Of a stretch of DNA of 64,000 nt, positions 18,192 through 26,227 are shown one piece after another; the stretch's first letter is position 1; each line of letters begins with the position of its first letter. Both the position numbers and the translations under genes were made by a program. Below the pieces are notes generated by a model that worked only from the letters and a program-made list of their open reading frames with translations, searched no databases and was not told the origin of the DNA. The stretch is from Vallitalea maricola (GTDB taxonomy: Bacteria; Bacillota; Clostridia; Lachnospirales; Vallitaleaceae): NCBI RefSeq assembly GCF_036985595.1, contig NZ_BTPU01000001.1, forward strand, positions 62,001 to 126,000, written 5' to 3'.

Positions 18192-19256
18192 TTACTTCAC
18201 TAACTCATTTATTAGAGTTAAAATGTTTTCAATACCGTTACTTGATTTACTATGATTCATATGATCAATATATTCATTCCTATTATTATATACAGAATCT
18301 ATGGCTTCCATTACGTTCTTAGGAGTCATATCCTCTTCATTAAGAACATAACTATAACCATGTTTTTTAAAAGAAGCAGCGTTAAGTATCTGGTCGCCTC
18401 TACTAGCATTAGCTGGTAATGGTATAAGTACATGAGGTTTCTTTAGAGCTAATAGTTCTGAGATTATGTTAGCACCAGATCTTGATATTACCACATCGCT
18501 CATTGCCAATATATCTGACATCTCTTCATTGACATATTCAAACTGTCTATAACCTTGTATTCCTACTAATTCTTCTTTTAGATTATTTTTACCACATAGA
18601 TGCACTAACTGGTATTTTTTTAATATCATATCCAGAGATTCTCTAAGAACATCATTGATTCTGACAGCTCCTAGACTTCCCCCTGTCATCAGTAGGACGG
18701 GTTTTGAAGTGCTGAATTCACATAAAGACAAACCTTTTGCTCTATCACCTTGTAATATCTCTTCTCTGATTGGTGTTCCAGTGAGAACTGCTTTATCTTC
18801 TGGAAGGTGTGTAAGGGTCTCCGCAAAAGTAGTACATACTTTTGTCGCAAAAGGGATACTTATTTTGTTAGCAAGTCCTGGAGTCATATCTGATTCGTGT
18901 ATAATTGAAGGTACTCTATTTAACTTGGCACCTAGAATAACTGGAACTGTTACAAAACCACCTTTTGAAAATACTACGTCGGGTTTTAATTTTCTTATTA
19001 ATTTAGCTGCCTGACCCACTCCTTTTACAACTCTAAATGGGTCTGAAAGATTCTTAAGGTCAATATATCTTCTAAGCTTTCCAGATGAAATACCATGATA
19101 TGGAATACCTTTTTTCTCTACTAAGTCTTTTTCCATACCATTATAAGAACCTATATAATGAACATCATAACCAAGTTTATCTAGATGGGGGATTAGGGCT
19201 AGATTAGGTGTTACATGTCCTGCAGTTCCTCCACCTGTTAATACAATTCGTTTCAC
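18192..19256 (-). CDS. murG: MurG, UDP-GlcNAc:lipid I GlcNAc transferase
   Basis: 354 residues from a GTG start with GGAGG upstream. The family signatures TGGGTAGHVTPNLAL at the N-terminus, LMTGGSLGAVRIND, and SRSGANIISELLALKKPHVLIPLP in the C-terminal nucleotide-binding domain are visible. It adds N-acetylglucosamine to lipid I at the inner face of the membrane to make lipid II. It stands alone here rather than in a division and cell-wall cluster. Length is normal. A second murG elsewhere in the genome is possible. Confidence 0.92.
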   Translation of the reverse strand: MKRIVLTGGGTAGHVTPNLALIPHLDKLGYDVHYIGSYNGMEKDLVEKKGIPYHGISSGKLRRYIDLKNLSDPFRVVKGVGQAAKLIRKLKPDVVFSKGGFVTVPVILGAKLNRVPSIIHESDMTPGLANKISIPFATKVCTTFAETLTHLPEDKAVLTGTPIREEILQGDRAKGLSLCEFSTSKPVLLMTGGSLGAVRINDVLRESLDMILKKYQLVHLCGKNNLKEELVGIQGYRQFEYVNEEMSDILAMSDVVISRSGANIISELLALKKPHVLIPLPANASRGDQILNAASFKKHGYSYVLNEEDMTPKNVMEAIDSVYNNRNEYIDHMNHSKSSNGIENILTLINELVK

Positions 19257-19440
19257 TTTTTTTACCTCCAGTGTGAATCTAAGTCTGTTTGTATTATTAT
19301 TATCCCTTTTGGTAAAATAAATGTCAATAGATTAATAGCAAAAGTGCTGATAAAAAATATGCTAAAAACTATATTTATATTAAAAACATCATGTAAAGAT
19401 TTGTATTTATAGTAAAACATTATATAATTAGAGCTTATTA

Positions 19441-19469
19441 TTGACAATGATATGAAATAACGGTAGAAT
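19441..19469 (+). promoter_or_regulatory. promoter of the three-domain Ig-like gene
   Basis: TTGACA (19441-19446), 17-nt spacer, TAGAAT (19464-19469). The boxes and the following AGTCGTAAAA are repeated almost exactly upstream of the gene at 21891. Confidence 0.75.
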
Positions 19470-19523
19470 ATAGTCGTAAAACATAAAAAAATAAAAACAA
19501 AAGAGATGGAGTGAGTAATAATT

Positions 19524-20540
19524 ATGAAAAGATTAAGGGAAATTAGTGTGTATTTTTTAATGACAGTACTTTTATGTACGACTACTTGTGTATATGCCAG
19601 TAGTGATGATCTGGTAAAACCAGAAGTAGCTAAAGTTATGGGACTTGAGGGAAACAGAGTAGAGATTACATTTAATGAAGAGCTAGACAAAACTACAGTT
19701 GAAGACATATCTAACTATACTATCTTTGAAAAATATGGAAGCAAAGAACAGTTGCAAGTATTAGAAGCAGAACTTGACGATACTAAAACTAAGGTTATTA
19801 TTACTACAGAAAAACAAAAAAGTTATATTTTATATGATATTTATATTAGTGGAATAGCAGATTTATCAGGTAATGTAATGGATAATAACCATAAAGTTTT
19901 TATTGGTTTAGACTCAGATAACATAGTACATCATAAAGATTTTGATATAGTTAGTGTGAATCCTTTAACTAATAAAAAAATAAAAGTAACTTTTAATAAA
20001 AAAATAAACAAATATTCAGCTGAAAACTTAACTAATTATATAATAAAAGAAAAATATGGTGTTAAACCAGTATTAAAAGTAATTGATGCTGAACTAGATT
20101 CAACTGGATATGTAGTAACACTGACAACAGAGGAATTAAGAGGTTCAATCTTGTATAGTATTGTAATAAATAATCTTATGGATCCTTCAGAAAAAATCTT
20201 TAGAGAGGTAGACGCACTATTTGTTGGAGTAAGTTCACCTGTAGAATTTGTTGTTGAAAACGTTGAATGTACTTCTAATGATACAGTAGAGATAACTTTT
20301 AATTTTGAATTAAATGAGCAAACAATACATAATATGTCATATTATGAAATTGGTAAAAAGTATGGAGACAAACAAAAAGTAGAAGTATTTAGTGCGACTC
20401 TCTCATCTGATTCTAAAAAGATTATATTAAAAACAGATGTGCTAGAACCTAATTATCTATATGAACTTAAAGCCCAAAATGTAATTAGTGTATGGGGAAA
20501 TGTGTTAGAACCTGTTACTAAATGTTTTGTAGGCAGATAA
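19524..20540 (+). CDS. secreted protein of three S-layer-type Ig-like domains
   Basis: 338 residues. A signal peptide (MKRLREISVYFLMTVLLCTTTCVYAS) is followed by three tandem domains of about 100 residues, each with the pattern V-E-I-T-F-N-x-E-L-D ... NY-x-I-x-x-x-YG ... A-E-L-D ... T-T ... NVMD ... FVG. This is the Big_5/SbsA-like Ig fold also found in the large S-layer proteins at 28-44 kb. No SLH domain, LPXTG motif or membrane tail is present, so it must be released or bind another surface component. Its promoter is shared in sequence with the one-domain gene at 21891. Confidence 0.8.
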   Translation: MKRLREISVYFLMTVLLCTTTCVYASSDDLVKPEVAKVMGLEGNRVEITFNEELDKTTVEDISNYTIFEKYGSKEQLQVLEAELDDTKTKVIITTEKQKSYILYDIYISGIADLSGNVMDNNHKVFIGLDSDNIVHHKDFDIVSVNPLTNKKIKVTFNKKINKYSAENLTNYIIKEKYGVKPVLKVIDAELDSTGYVVTLTTEELRGSILYSIVINNLMDPSEKIFREVDALFVGVSSPVEFVVENVECTSNDTVEITFNFELNEQTIHNMSYYEIGKKYGDKQKVEVFSATLSSDSKKIILKTDVLEPNYLYELKAQNVISVWGNVLEPVTKCFVGR

Positions 20541-20569
20541 ATAATTTGAATTATATAAATTAGATATAC

Positions 20570-20601
20570 AGGTTATATTCACTTGATGAATATAACCTTT
20601 C
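20570..20601 (+). terminator. terminator of the three-domain Ig-like gene
   Basis: AGGTTATATTCA and its complement TGAATATAACCT around CTTGA, followed by a T-rich tract. Confidence 0.8.
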
Positions 20602-20920
20602 TTTATTTTCTACAAAAATTACTAAAACATTGAAGGATATATGATTGATAGTAACAACTAAATATTAATATGTAAATATAATAAAACAATTAATTTAATT
20701 ACTATAACATTATATTTAACCAACATTAATATTGTAAAAAATGTATTTATATCTATAATATTAATTATATAAAATATTTGACAATTAAACAATATAAAAT
20801 AAATAAATATAAATAATATTTTAATATAATACAAAATTTTACTAATTGTATTGATAAATAATGAAATTGGTAATAAAATATCCATTGTAGAAATAAATAT
20901 ATTATTAATTCAAAGGAGAC
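20602..20920. other. AT-rich intergenic region
   Basis: Almost pure A/T with no credible ORF. TTGACA at 20778-20783 resembles the -35 boxes of the neighbouring Ig-like genes, but no good -10 lies at the right distance, so the promoter of the next gene is uncertain. Confidence 0.4.
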
Positions 20921-20930
20921 GATGCAAGTT

Positions 20931-21629
20931 ATGGAAAAAATTAGAAAAATTGGTTTAGGTTTTTTGGTGGCAGTACTTTTTTGTACTAATGTAGTTACTT
21001 ATGCTAGTACTAATGACTATGTAAAGACACGTATTTCAGACTTTAAGATTTTGAACAAAAACCAAGTACAGATTACATTTACTCGTGAGTTAGACAAAGA
21101 AATGGCTGAAGATATTACTAATTATTGTATTCATCCTTCTATTGGAGCAGTATTTTATTATGTAGATATTATTTCAGCAGAACTAGATGAAACTAATACT
21201 GTTGTCACCCTTACTACTGGTGATATAAGTCATGATATGTTCATGCTTGGTATTAATAACAACATTAAAGATGTAAATGGTGAAAATATTGATAATTGCT
21301 GGAGAGTATTTAGTTATAATTCTCAAGCCAAAGATATCCATGTAAGAGTTGTTGGAGATAATAGACTAGAAGTTAATTTTAACCGTGTAGTAGATAAAGA
21401 ATCAGTTGAAAATATGGCTAATTATAAAATAGCTGATGTATATTATCATTATGGATGTGAACTAAAAGGAAAAGTAGATGTTATATCAGCAGAACTTGAT
21501 GCTACTGGTACAAAAGCTATCCTTAATATTGGTGATCTAAGTACTGAATCTGTATATGCTATACTTATTGAAAATGTTATGGATATTGATGGTAATGGAA
21601 TAAATGCTTCAATGTTATTTCAAAAATAG
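20931..21629 (+). CDS. secreted protein of two S-layer-type Ig-like domains
   Basis: 232 residues if started at the ATG at 20931. An ATG at 20922 is also in frame, but the AAAGGAG at 20912-20918 is only 3 nt from it. A signal peptide (MEKIRKIGLGFLVAVLFCTNVVTYAS) precedes two Big_5-like domains (VQITFTRELDKEMAEDITNY; LEVNFNRVVDKESVENMANY). The first domain is more divergent from the S-layer type. No anchor is seen. It is the middle member of a run of three such genes. Confidence 0.78.
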   Translation: MEKIRKIGLGFLVAVLFCTNVVTYASTNDYVKTRISDFKILNKNQVQITFTRELDKEMAEDITNYCIHPSIGAVFYYVDIISAELDETNTVVTLTTGDISHDMFMLGINNNIKDVNGENIDNCWRVFSYNSQAKDIHVRVVGDNRLEVNFNRVVDKESVENMANYKIADVYYHYGCELKGKVDVISAELDATGTKAILNIGDLSTESVYAILIENVMDIDGNGINASMLFQK

Positions 21630-21694
21630 ATTTACATATTAACAATAATAAGTACTTATTAAATTAACATTTATAATTGAATAAGTAATAAATA

Positions 21695-21735
21695 AGGGTT
21701 ATATCTGTTAGGTATTAATGGATATAACTCTTTTT
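21695..21735 (+). terminator. terminator of the two-domain Ig-like gene
   Basis: GGTTATATC pairs with GATATAACT and TTTTT follows. Confidence 0.7.
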
Positions 21736-21808
21736 ACGTAAATATGTAAGCTTTTATATAAAGAATAATGTAATAACATATAAAACATTATATTAATAAA
21801 ACATATTA

Positions 21809-21837
21809 TTGACAATTATATAAAAAACGTTTAGAAT
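21809..21837 (+). promoter_or_regulatory. promoter of the one-domain Ig-like gene
   Basis: TTGACA (21809-21814), 17 nt, TAGAAT (21832-21837), then AGTCGTAAAA, matching the promoter and start region at 19441. Confidence 0.75.
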
Positions 21838-21890
21838 AAAGTCGTAAAAAGTAGAAAAATATAGAAAAAGATATGGAGTGAGTTAAAATT

Positions 21891-22280
21891 ATGAAAAGAA
21901 TAAGTCTGCTTAGTATGTGTTTTTTAATTACAGTATTTTTGTTTGGTGCTAAGTATGTACATGCTAATGGTGATGATCAAGTAAAACCAGAAGTTGTTAA
22001 AGTTATAGCAGTTGGAGATAATATGGTAGAGATTACTTTTAACGAGAAGTTAGATGAAACTACAGCAGAAGATATATCTAATTATAGTATTGAGCAGCCA
22101 TATGGTGCAAAGGTTAAATTAGATATTTATAGTGCGGAACTTAATGATGCTAAAGGAAAAGTTATCATTACAACAAATGAACAAAATAATTATTCTTTAT
22201 ATATGCTTAGCATTAGTAATGTAACAGATGTAGCTGGTAATGTTATAGATAATTGTCAATTTGCTTTTGTTGGTATGTAG
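21891..22280 (+). CDS. secreted protein of one S-layer-type Ig-like domain
   Basis: 129 residues: signal peptide (MKRISLLSMCFLITVFLFGAKYVHA) and a single Big_5-like domain (VEITFNEKLDETTAEDISNYSI ... AELND ... NVTDVAGNVIDN ... FVG). It is closest to domain 1 of the gene at 19524, with which it also shares the promoter and the start DDQVKPEVVKV, so it looks like a shortened duplicate. No surface anchor. Function unknown. Confidence 0.78.
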   Translation: MKRISLLSMCFLITVFLFGAKYVHANGDDQVKPEVVKVIAVGDNMVEITFNEKLDETTAEDISNYSIEQPYGAKVKLDIYSAELNDAKGKVIITTNEQNNYSLYMLSISNVTDVAGNVIDNCQFAFVGM

Positions 22281-22292
22281 TAAGAATATAAG

Positions 22293-22326
22293 AGGTATCC
22301 ATTTTTTTGAATGGGTACTTTTTTTG
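22293..22326 (+). terminator. terminator of the one-domain Ig-like gene
   Basis: GGTATCCATT pairs with AATGGGTAC(T), followed by a run of seven T. Confidence 0.75.
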
Positions 22327-22348
22327 TTCTCAAAATTAATATTAGTAC

Positions 22349-22377
22349 TTGCAAATATTGATTATATATCATATAAT
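22349..22377 (+). promoter_or_regulatory. galR promoter
   Basis: TTGCAA (22349-22354), 17-nt spacer, TATAAT (22372-22377). Confidence 0.65.
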
Positions 22378-22382
22378 GATTT

Positions 22383-22398
22383 TAGAAAACCTTTTCTA
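22383..22398. promoter_or_regulatory. candidate GalR operator O1
   Basis: TAGAAAACCTTTTCTA: 7-bp arms around CC, just after the -10 box, in the shape of LacI/GalR-family operators. A near copy, TAGAAAACCTTTTCT plus T (22636-22651, 15 of 16 identical), lies inside galR 253 bp away. Confidence 0.55.
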
Positions 22399-22415
22399 TA
22401 ATAGGAGGTGGAAAT

Positions 22416-23450
22416 ATGGATCAGCAAAAAAGAGCTACAATCTCTGATGTTGCTAAATTAGCAGGAGTTTCCATTACTACGGTATCAAGAGTAATGAATA
22501 AAAACTATCCGGTGAAAGAGGCAACAAGAAAAAAAGTTGAAAAAGCAATAGAAGAGCTTGAATTTAAGCCTAATTTACTGGCTAGAGGACTTATTCATAA
22601 TAAGACACAGACTATATGTATTCTTACGCCTAGTATAGAAAACCTTTTCTTTTCTGAGGTGGTAAAAGGTATTGATAGTGTTATTAAGAACAAAGGATAT
22701 ACTACGTTTTTATGTAATACAGAAGGAGATCCAGAGCAGGAAAAACTGATGATTGATAATATGAAGGACAGAAGCGTTGATGGTATCATTGCTATTAACC
22801 CTAGAACTAAGAATATAAAGTCAGGTTATTATGAGGGGATTAGTAAACAAATACCGTTGGTTATCATTAATGGATATAACAGGGGGATTCATTGTAATTA
22901 TGTTCTTAATGATGGAGAAGTAGGAACTTATGAGGCGCTTAAATATCTGTATGAGTTAGGTCATAGGGATATAGTTTTTCTAAGAGGACGATATAGTTAT
23001 TCTTATGATGTGAAAGAGGATATATATAGGAAGTGTTGTGAAGAGTTTAAGTTGGAGTTTGATGAAGATAATATATTGATTATTGAGGATGGTAATGGAT
23101 TAGAAGCTGTTGAGCAGTCAAAAGCGGTTGTTGAGAAGATAATTAGAAAGAATGATAAGGTTAGTTGTTTGTTCGCTTGTAATGATTGGATGGCTGTTGG
23201 GGCGTTGAAGGCTGCTAAGGCTCTTAATATATCTGTGCCTGAGGAGTTTTCAATTATTGGGTTTGATAATACTATTATTAGTCAGATAACAGAACCTAGT
23301 CTTACAACTGTGGATCAGAATATGACTGGATTGGGACAGATATCGGGTAATAGGATATGTGAGATTATTAGAGATAGTGATAAGGAGAATAAAAAGATTA
23401 TTATTGAAACTAGGTTGATTCATAGGGATAGCGTATCTACAAAAATATAA
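22416..23450 (+). CDS. galR: LacI/GalR-family transcriptional regulator
   Basis: 344 residues. The N-terminal helix-turn-helix is ATISDVAKLAGVSITTVSRV, with hinge KPNLLARGL, followed by a periplasmic-binding-like sugar-sensing domain (LFACNDWMAVGALKAAK ... IIGFDNTIISQITEPSLTTV). AGGAGGTGG precedes the ATG. It lies directly upstream of galK-galE and galT, so it is most likely their repressor and probably controls itself through O1. The first third uses ordinary codons; the later part shifts to the G/T-ending codons of the gal genes. Confidence 0.85.
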   Translation: MDQQKRATISDVAKLAGVSITTVSRVMNKNYPVKEATRKKVEKAIEELEFKPNLLARGLIHNKTQTICILTPSIENLFFSEVVKGIDSVIKNKGYTTFLCNTEGDPEQEKLMIDNMKDRSVDGIIAINPRTKNIKSGYYEGISKQIPLVIINGYNRGIHCNYVLNDGEVGTYEALKYLYELGHRDIVFLRGRYSYSYDVKEDIYRKCCEEFKLEFDEDNILIIEDGNGLEAVEQSKAVVEKIIRKNDKVSCLFACNDWMAVGALKAAKALNISVPEEFSIIGFDNTIISQITEPSLTTVDQNMTGLGQISGNRICEIIRDSDKENKKIIIETRLIHRDSVSTKI

Positions 23451-23466
23451 TTCTAGTATGGCTACC

Positions 23467-23662
23467 GTAGGTAATATATATACAAAACAGCTCATGTTTA
23501 ATATTTGAAGAAAAACTAAGTTCGTTCCAATAAATATTACTAAACCTTGACAACTCCCGTTGGTCAAACAGTCAAGGTTCTTAACGTAATATTTATTTCC
23601 ACTTACTAAGATTTTCTAACAAATATTAAAAAATCGCTTTATTTGTATATATATTACCTACT
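23467..23662. repeat. palindromic intergenic element A (before galK)
   Basis: The ends are a perfect 19-bp inverted repeat (TAGGTAATATATATACAAA at 23468-23486 and its complement at 23642-23660). The centre has AACCTTGAC / GTCAAGGTT arms. A 25-nt core (23595-23619) is 24/25 identical to 25996-26020 in element B. It fills most of the 298-nt galR-galK gap. It could be a mobile palindrome or an RNA leader. Confidence 0.7.
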
Positions 23663-23748
23663 GGGCTACGTTAGATATTTATAGAGATATAACAATAATT
23701 ATTTAAATAATAGATAAATATAAAATTATAGAGAGGAATGAGTTTGGT

Positions 23749-24939
23749 ATGGAGAGAGAGATTGTTGGTAAGTTTGTGGAGTTGTATGGTGGAGAAGAGG
23801 GTAATGTTAAGAAGTTTTTTGCGCCGGGGAGAGTTAATTTGATTGGGGAGCATATTGATTATAATGGTGGGTATGTTTTTCCTTGTGCTCTTGATTTTGG
23901 TACATATGCGGCGGCTAGGAAGAGGGACGATGGTAGGGTTAGGTTTGCTACTCTTAATTTTGATCTTAGGGTAGAGATTGATGTTGATGATATTAGGTAT
24001 AAGGAAGAGGATGATTGGACTAATTATCCTAAGGGAGTTATTAAGGAGTTTATTGATAAGGGTCATGAAGTTGGTGGTTTTGATATTTTATATTATGGTA
24101 ATATTCCTAATGGTTCGGGGTTATCTTCTTCTGCATCTCTTGAAGTGTTGACAGCTGTAGTTGTTAATGAGTTGTTTGATTGTAAGGAAGATTTGGTTGA
24201 GATGGTTAAGATGAGTCAGAGAGCGGAGAACCAATTTGTAGGGGTTAATTGTGGTATTATGGATCAGTTTGCTTCTGGTATGGGCAAATTGAATCATGCT
24301 ATATTGCTTGATTGTGAGACGTTGGATTATGAGTATGTGCCTCTTAAGCTGGATGGGTATAAGATTGTTATAGGTAATACTAAGAAGAGAAGAGGGTTAG
24401 CGGATTCTAAGTATAATGAGAGACGTTCGGAGTGCCAATATGCTTTGGAGTGTATTCAGAAAGAGTTGGATATCAAGAATCTTTGTGAGATGGATGTAGA
24501 GACATTTGATAAATATAAGCATCTTATTGGGAAGGATATTCCTAGAGATAGGGCTAAACATGCGGTTGAGGAAAATGTAAGGGTTAAGGAAGCGGTTGAG
24601 GCGCTTAATGATGGAGATATTATTACATTTGGTAAGTTGATGAATGCTTCTCATGAATCTTTGAGAGATTTGTATGAGGTTACAGGTGGTGAGCTTGATA
24701 CTATGGTAGAGGAAGCTAGGAAGATAGAGGGGACTATTGGTTCACGTATGACTGGTGCTGGTTTTGGTGGTTGTACAGTTAGTATTGTGAAAGAGGATAG
24801 TGTTGATGAGTTTATTAGAGTAGTTGGTAAGAATTATGAGGATAGAATTGGGTTAGTGCCTGAGTTTTATGTGGCTAATGTTGGTGATGGAGCAGGAAGA
24901 ATTTTAATAGAAGAATCTTATGTAGAAGGGAGATATTAG
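23749..24939 (+). CDS. galK: galactokinase
   Basis: 396 residues. GHMP-kinase signatures are clear: the galactokinase motif in APGRVNLIGEHIDYNGGYVF, ATP-binding GSGLSSSASLEVL, and C-terminal GSRMTGAGFGGCTVS. It phosphorylates galactose with ATP to galactose-1-phosphate, the entry step of the Leloir pathway. GAGAGGA lies upstream. galE begins 1 nt after the stop. Codon use is unusual for this window (GAG, TTG, GGG, AGG common; few C). Confidence 0.95.
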   Translation: MEREIVGKFVELYGGEEGNVKKFFAPGRVNLIGEHIDYNGGYVFPCALDFGTYAAARKRDDGRVRFATLNFDLRVEIDVDDIRYKEEDDWTNYPKGVIKEFIDKGHEVGGFDILYYGNIPNGSGLSSSASLEVLTAVVVNELFDCKEDLVEMVKMSQRAENQFVGVNCGIMDQFASGMGKLNHAILLDCETLDYEYVPLKLDGYKIVIGNTKKRRGLADSKYNERRSECQYALECIQKELDIKNLCEMDVETFDKYKHLIGKDIPRDRAKHAVEENVRVKEAVEALNDGDIITFGKLMNASHESLRDLYEVTGGELDTMVEEARKIEGTIGSRMTGAGFGGCTVSIVKEDSVDEFIRVVGKNYEDRIGLVPEFYVANVGDGAGRILIEESYVEGRY

Positions 24940-24940
24940 T

Positions 24941-25930
24941 ATGGCTATTTTAGTTTGTGGAGGAGCAGGATATATTGGGTCTCATACAGTGGCGAGACTT
25001 TTAGAGAAAGGTAAAGAGGTTATTGTATTTGATAATCTGCAAAAAGGACATAGAGAGGCAGTTCCAGAGAATGTCAAGTTATGTGTTGGTGATTTGAGGG
25101 ATAAAGATGCATTGGATAAAGTTTTTAGTGAGAATAAGATAGAAGCTATTATTGATTTTGCGGCGGATTCTCTTGTTGGTGAGAGTGTTACTGAGCCGTT
25201 GAAGTATTATAACAACAATATGTATGGAACTATGTGTTTGTTGGAGAAGATGAAGGAGCATGGTGTTAAGTATATTGTTTTTTCTTCTACGGCGGCTACT
25301 TATGGAGAGCCAGAGAGTATACCTATTGTGGAGACAGATAGGACTATGCCTACTAATCCTTATGGGGAGACTAAGTTATCTGTTGAGAAGATGTTGAAGT
25401 GGTCGGATAATGCTTATGGGATTAAGTATACTGCACTAAGATATTTTAATGCGGCAGGGGCACATATTGATGGACATATAGGGGAAGACCATAGTCCAGA
25501 GTCCCATCTTATTCCTATTATATTGGAAGTAGCACTTGGTAAGAGGGAGAAGATATTTATTTTTGGTAATGATTATCCTACAGAGGATGGAACTTGTGTT
25601 AGGGATTATATTCATGTAACTGATTTGGCTGATGCTCATATATTGGCTCTTGAGAGATTGCAAAATGGTGGAGAGAGTGCTGTGTTTAATCTTGGTAATG
25701 GAAAGGGATTTTCTGTGAAAGAGGTTATTGAGGTGGCTAGAAAGGTTACTGGAAGGACTATTACTGTTGAGGAAGCTGAGAGGAGAGCAGGTGACCCTGC
25801 TGTGTTGATTGCTTCTTCTGAGAAGGCTGTTAAGGAATTGGGTTGGAAGCCTGAGTATAATTCTTTGGAAAGGATTATTGAGAGTGCTTGGAAGTGGCAT
25901 GTTAATAATCCTGATGGATTCGATAAGTAA
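24941..25930 (+). CDS. galE: UDP-glucose 4-epimerase
   Basis: 329 residues, extended SDR family. NAD motif GGAGYIGSHT at the N-terminus; catalytic S/T in FSSTAATYGEP and YGETK as the YxxxK motif; substrate region YFNAAGAHIDGHIGEDH. It interconverts UDP-galactose and UDP-glucose, supplying the UDP-sugar cycle for GalT and UDP-galactose for envelope glycans. It is coupled to galK with a 1-nt gap. Confidence 0.95.
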   Translation: MAILVCGGAGYIGSHTVARLLEKGKEVIVFDNLQKGHREAVPENVKLCVGDLRDKDALDKVFSENKIEAIIDFAADSLVGESVTEPLKYYNNNMYGTMCLLEKMKEHGVKYIVFSSTAATYGEPESIPIVETDRTMPTNPYGETKLSVEKMLKWSDNAYGIKYTALRYFNAAGAHIDGHIGEDHSPESHLIPIILEVALGKREKIFIFGNDYPTEDGTCVRDYIHVTDLADAHILALERLQNGGESAVFNLGNGKGFSVKEVIEVARKVTGRTITVEEAERRAGDPAVLIASSEKAVKELGWKPEYNSLERIIESAWKWHVNNPDGFDK

Positions 25931-25952
25931 TAGAGTAATAGTGCAAGTGGGG

Positions 25953-26067
25953 CGCAGGGGTATATATATGTAAAACGCCTCTTGTTAAATTAGTTATTTC
26001 CACTCACTAAGATTTTCTAAGGGAAATTTAAAGGTCGGCTTATTTATATATATACCCTGCTTGGCTC
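25953..26067. repeat. palindromic intergenic element B (before galT)
   Basis: Related to element A. The ends pair (GGGTATATATAT with ATATATATACCC), the 25-nt core is at 25996-26020, and arms next to the core (ATTTCC / GGAAAT) differ from those of A (AATATTT / AAATATT) yet still pair. It lies in the 297-nt galE-galT gap. Nothing else is clear in 26068-26215. Confidence 0.65.
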
Positions 26068-26227
26068 TTGGGTGGTACTTAAGTTGTGTTTAGTAGTATA
26101 GGTTAGGTATTTAATATTTAGTTGATAATTAAATGAAGTGTAAGATAAAAAGAAATATTAGTTTGATAATATTATAGATAGATGTAGAAGAGTGTTGGTT
26201 TAATAAACTGGAATTGGAGGTAGAATT

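Noticed and set aside
20658..20885. Minus-strand 75-residue ORF in the AT-rich gap
   Set aside because: Product is almost only Ile/Leu/Phe/Tyr, as expected from random AT-rich sequence; no ribosome site.
23671..24066. Minus-strand ORFs opposite galK, galE and galT
   Set aside because: They arise from the C-poor plus strand, which removes stop codons on the other strand; products are Ile/Ser/Asn-rich and start without ribosome sites.
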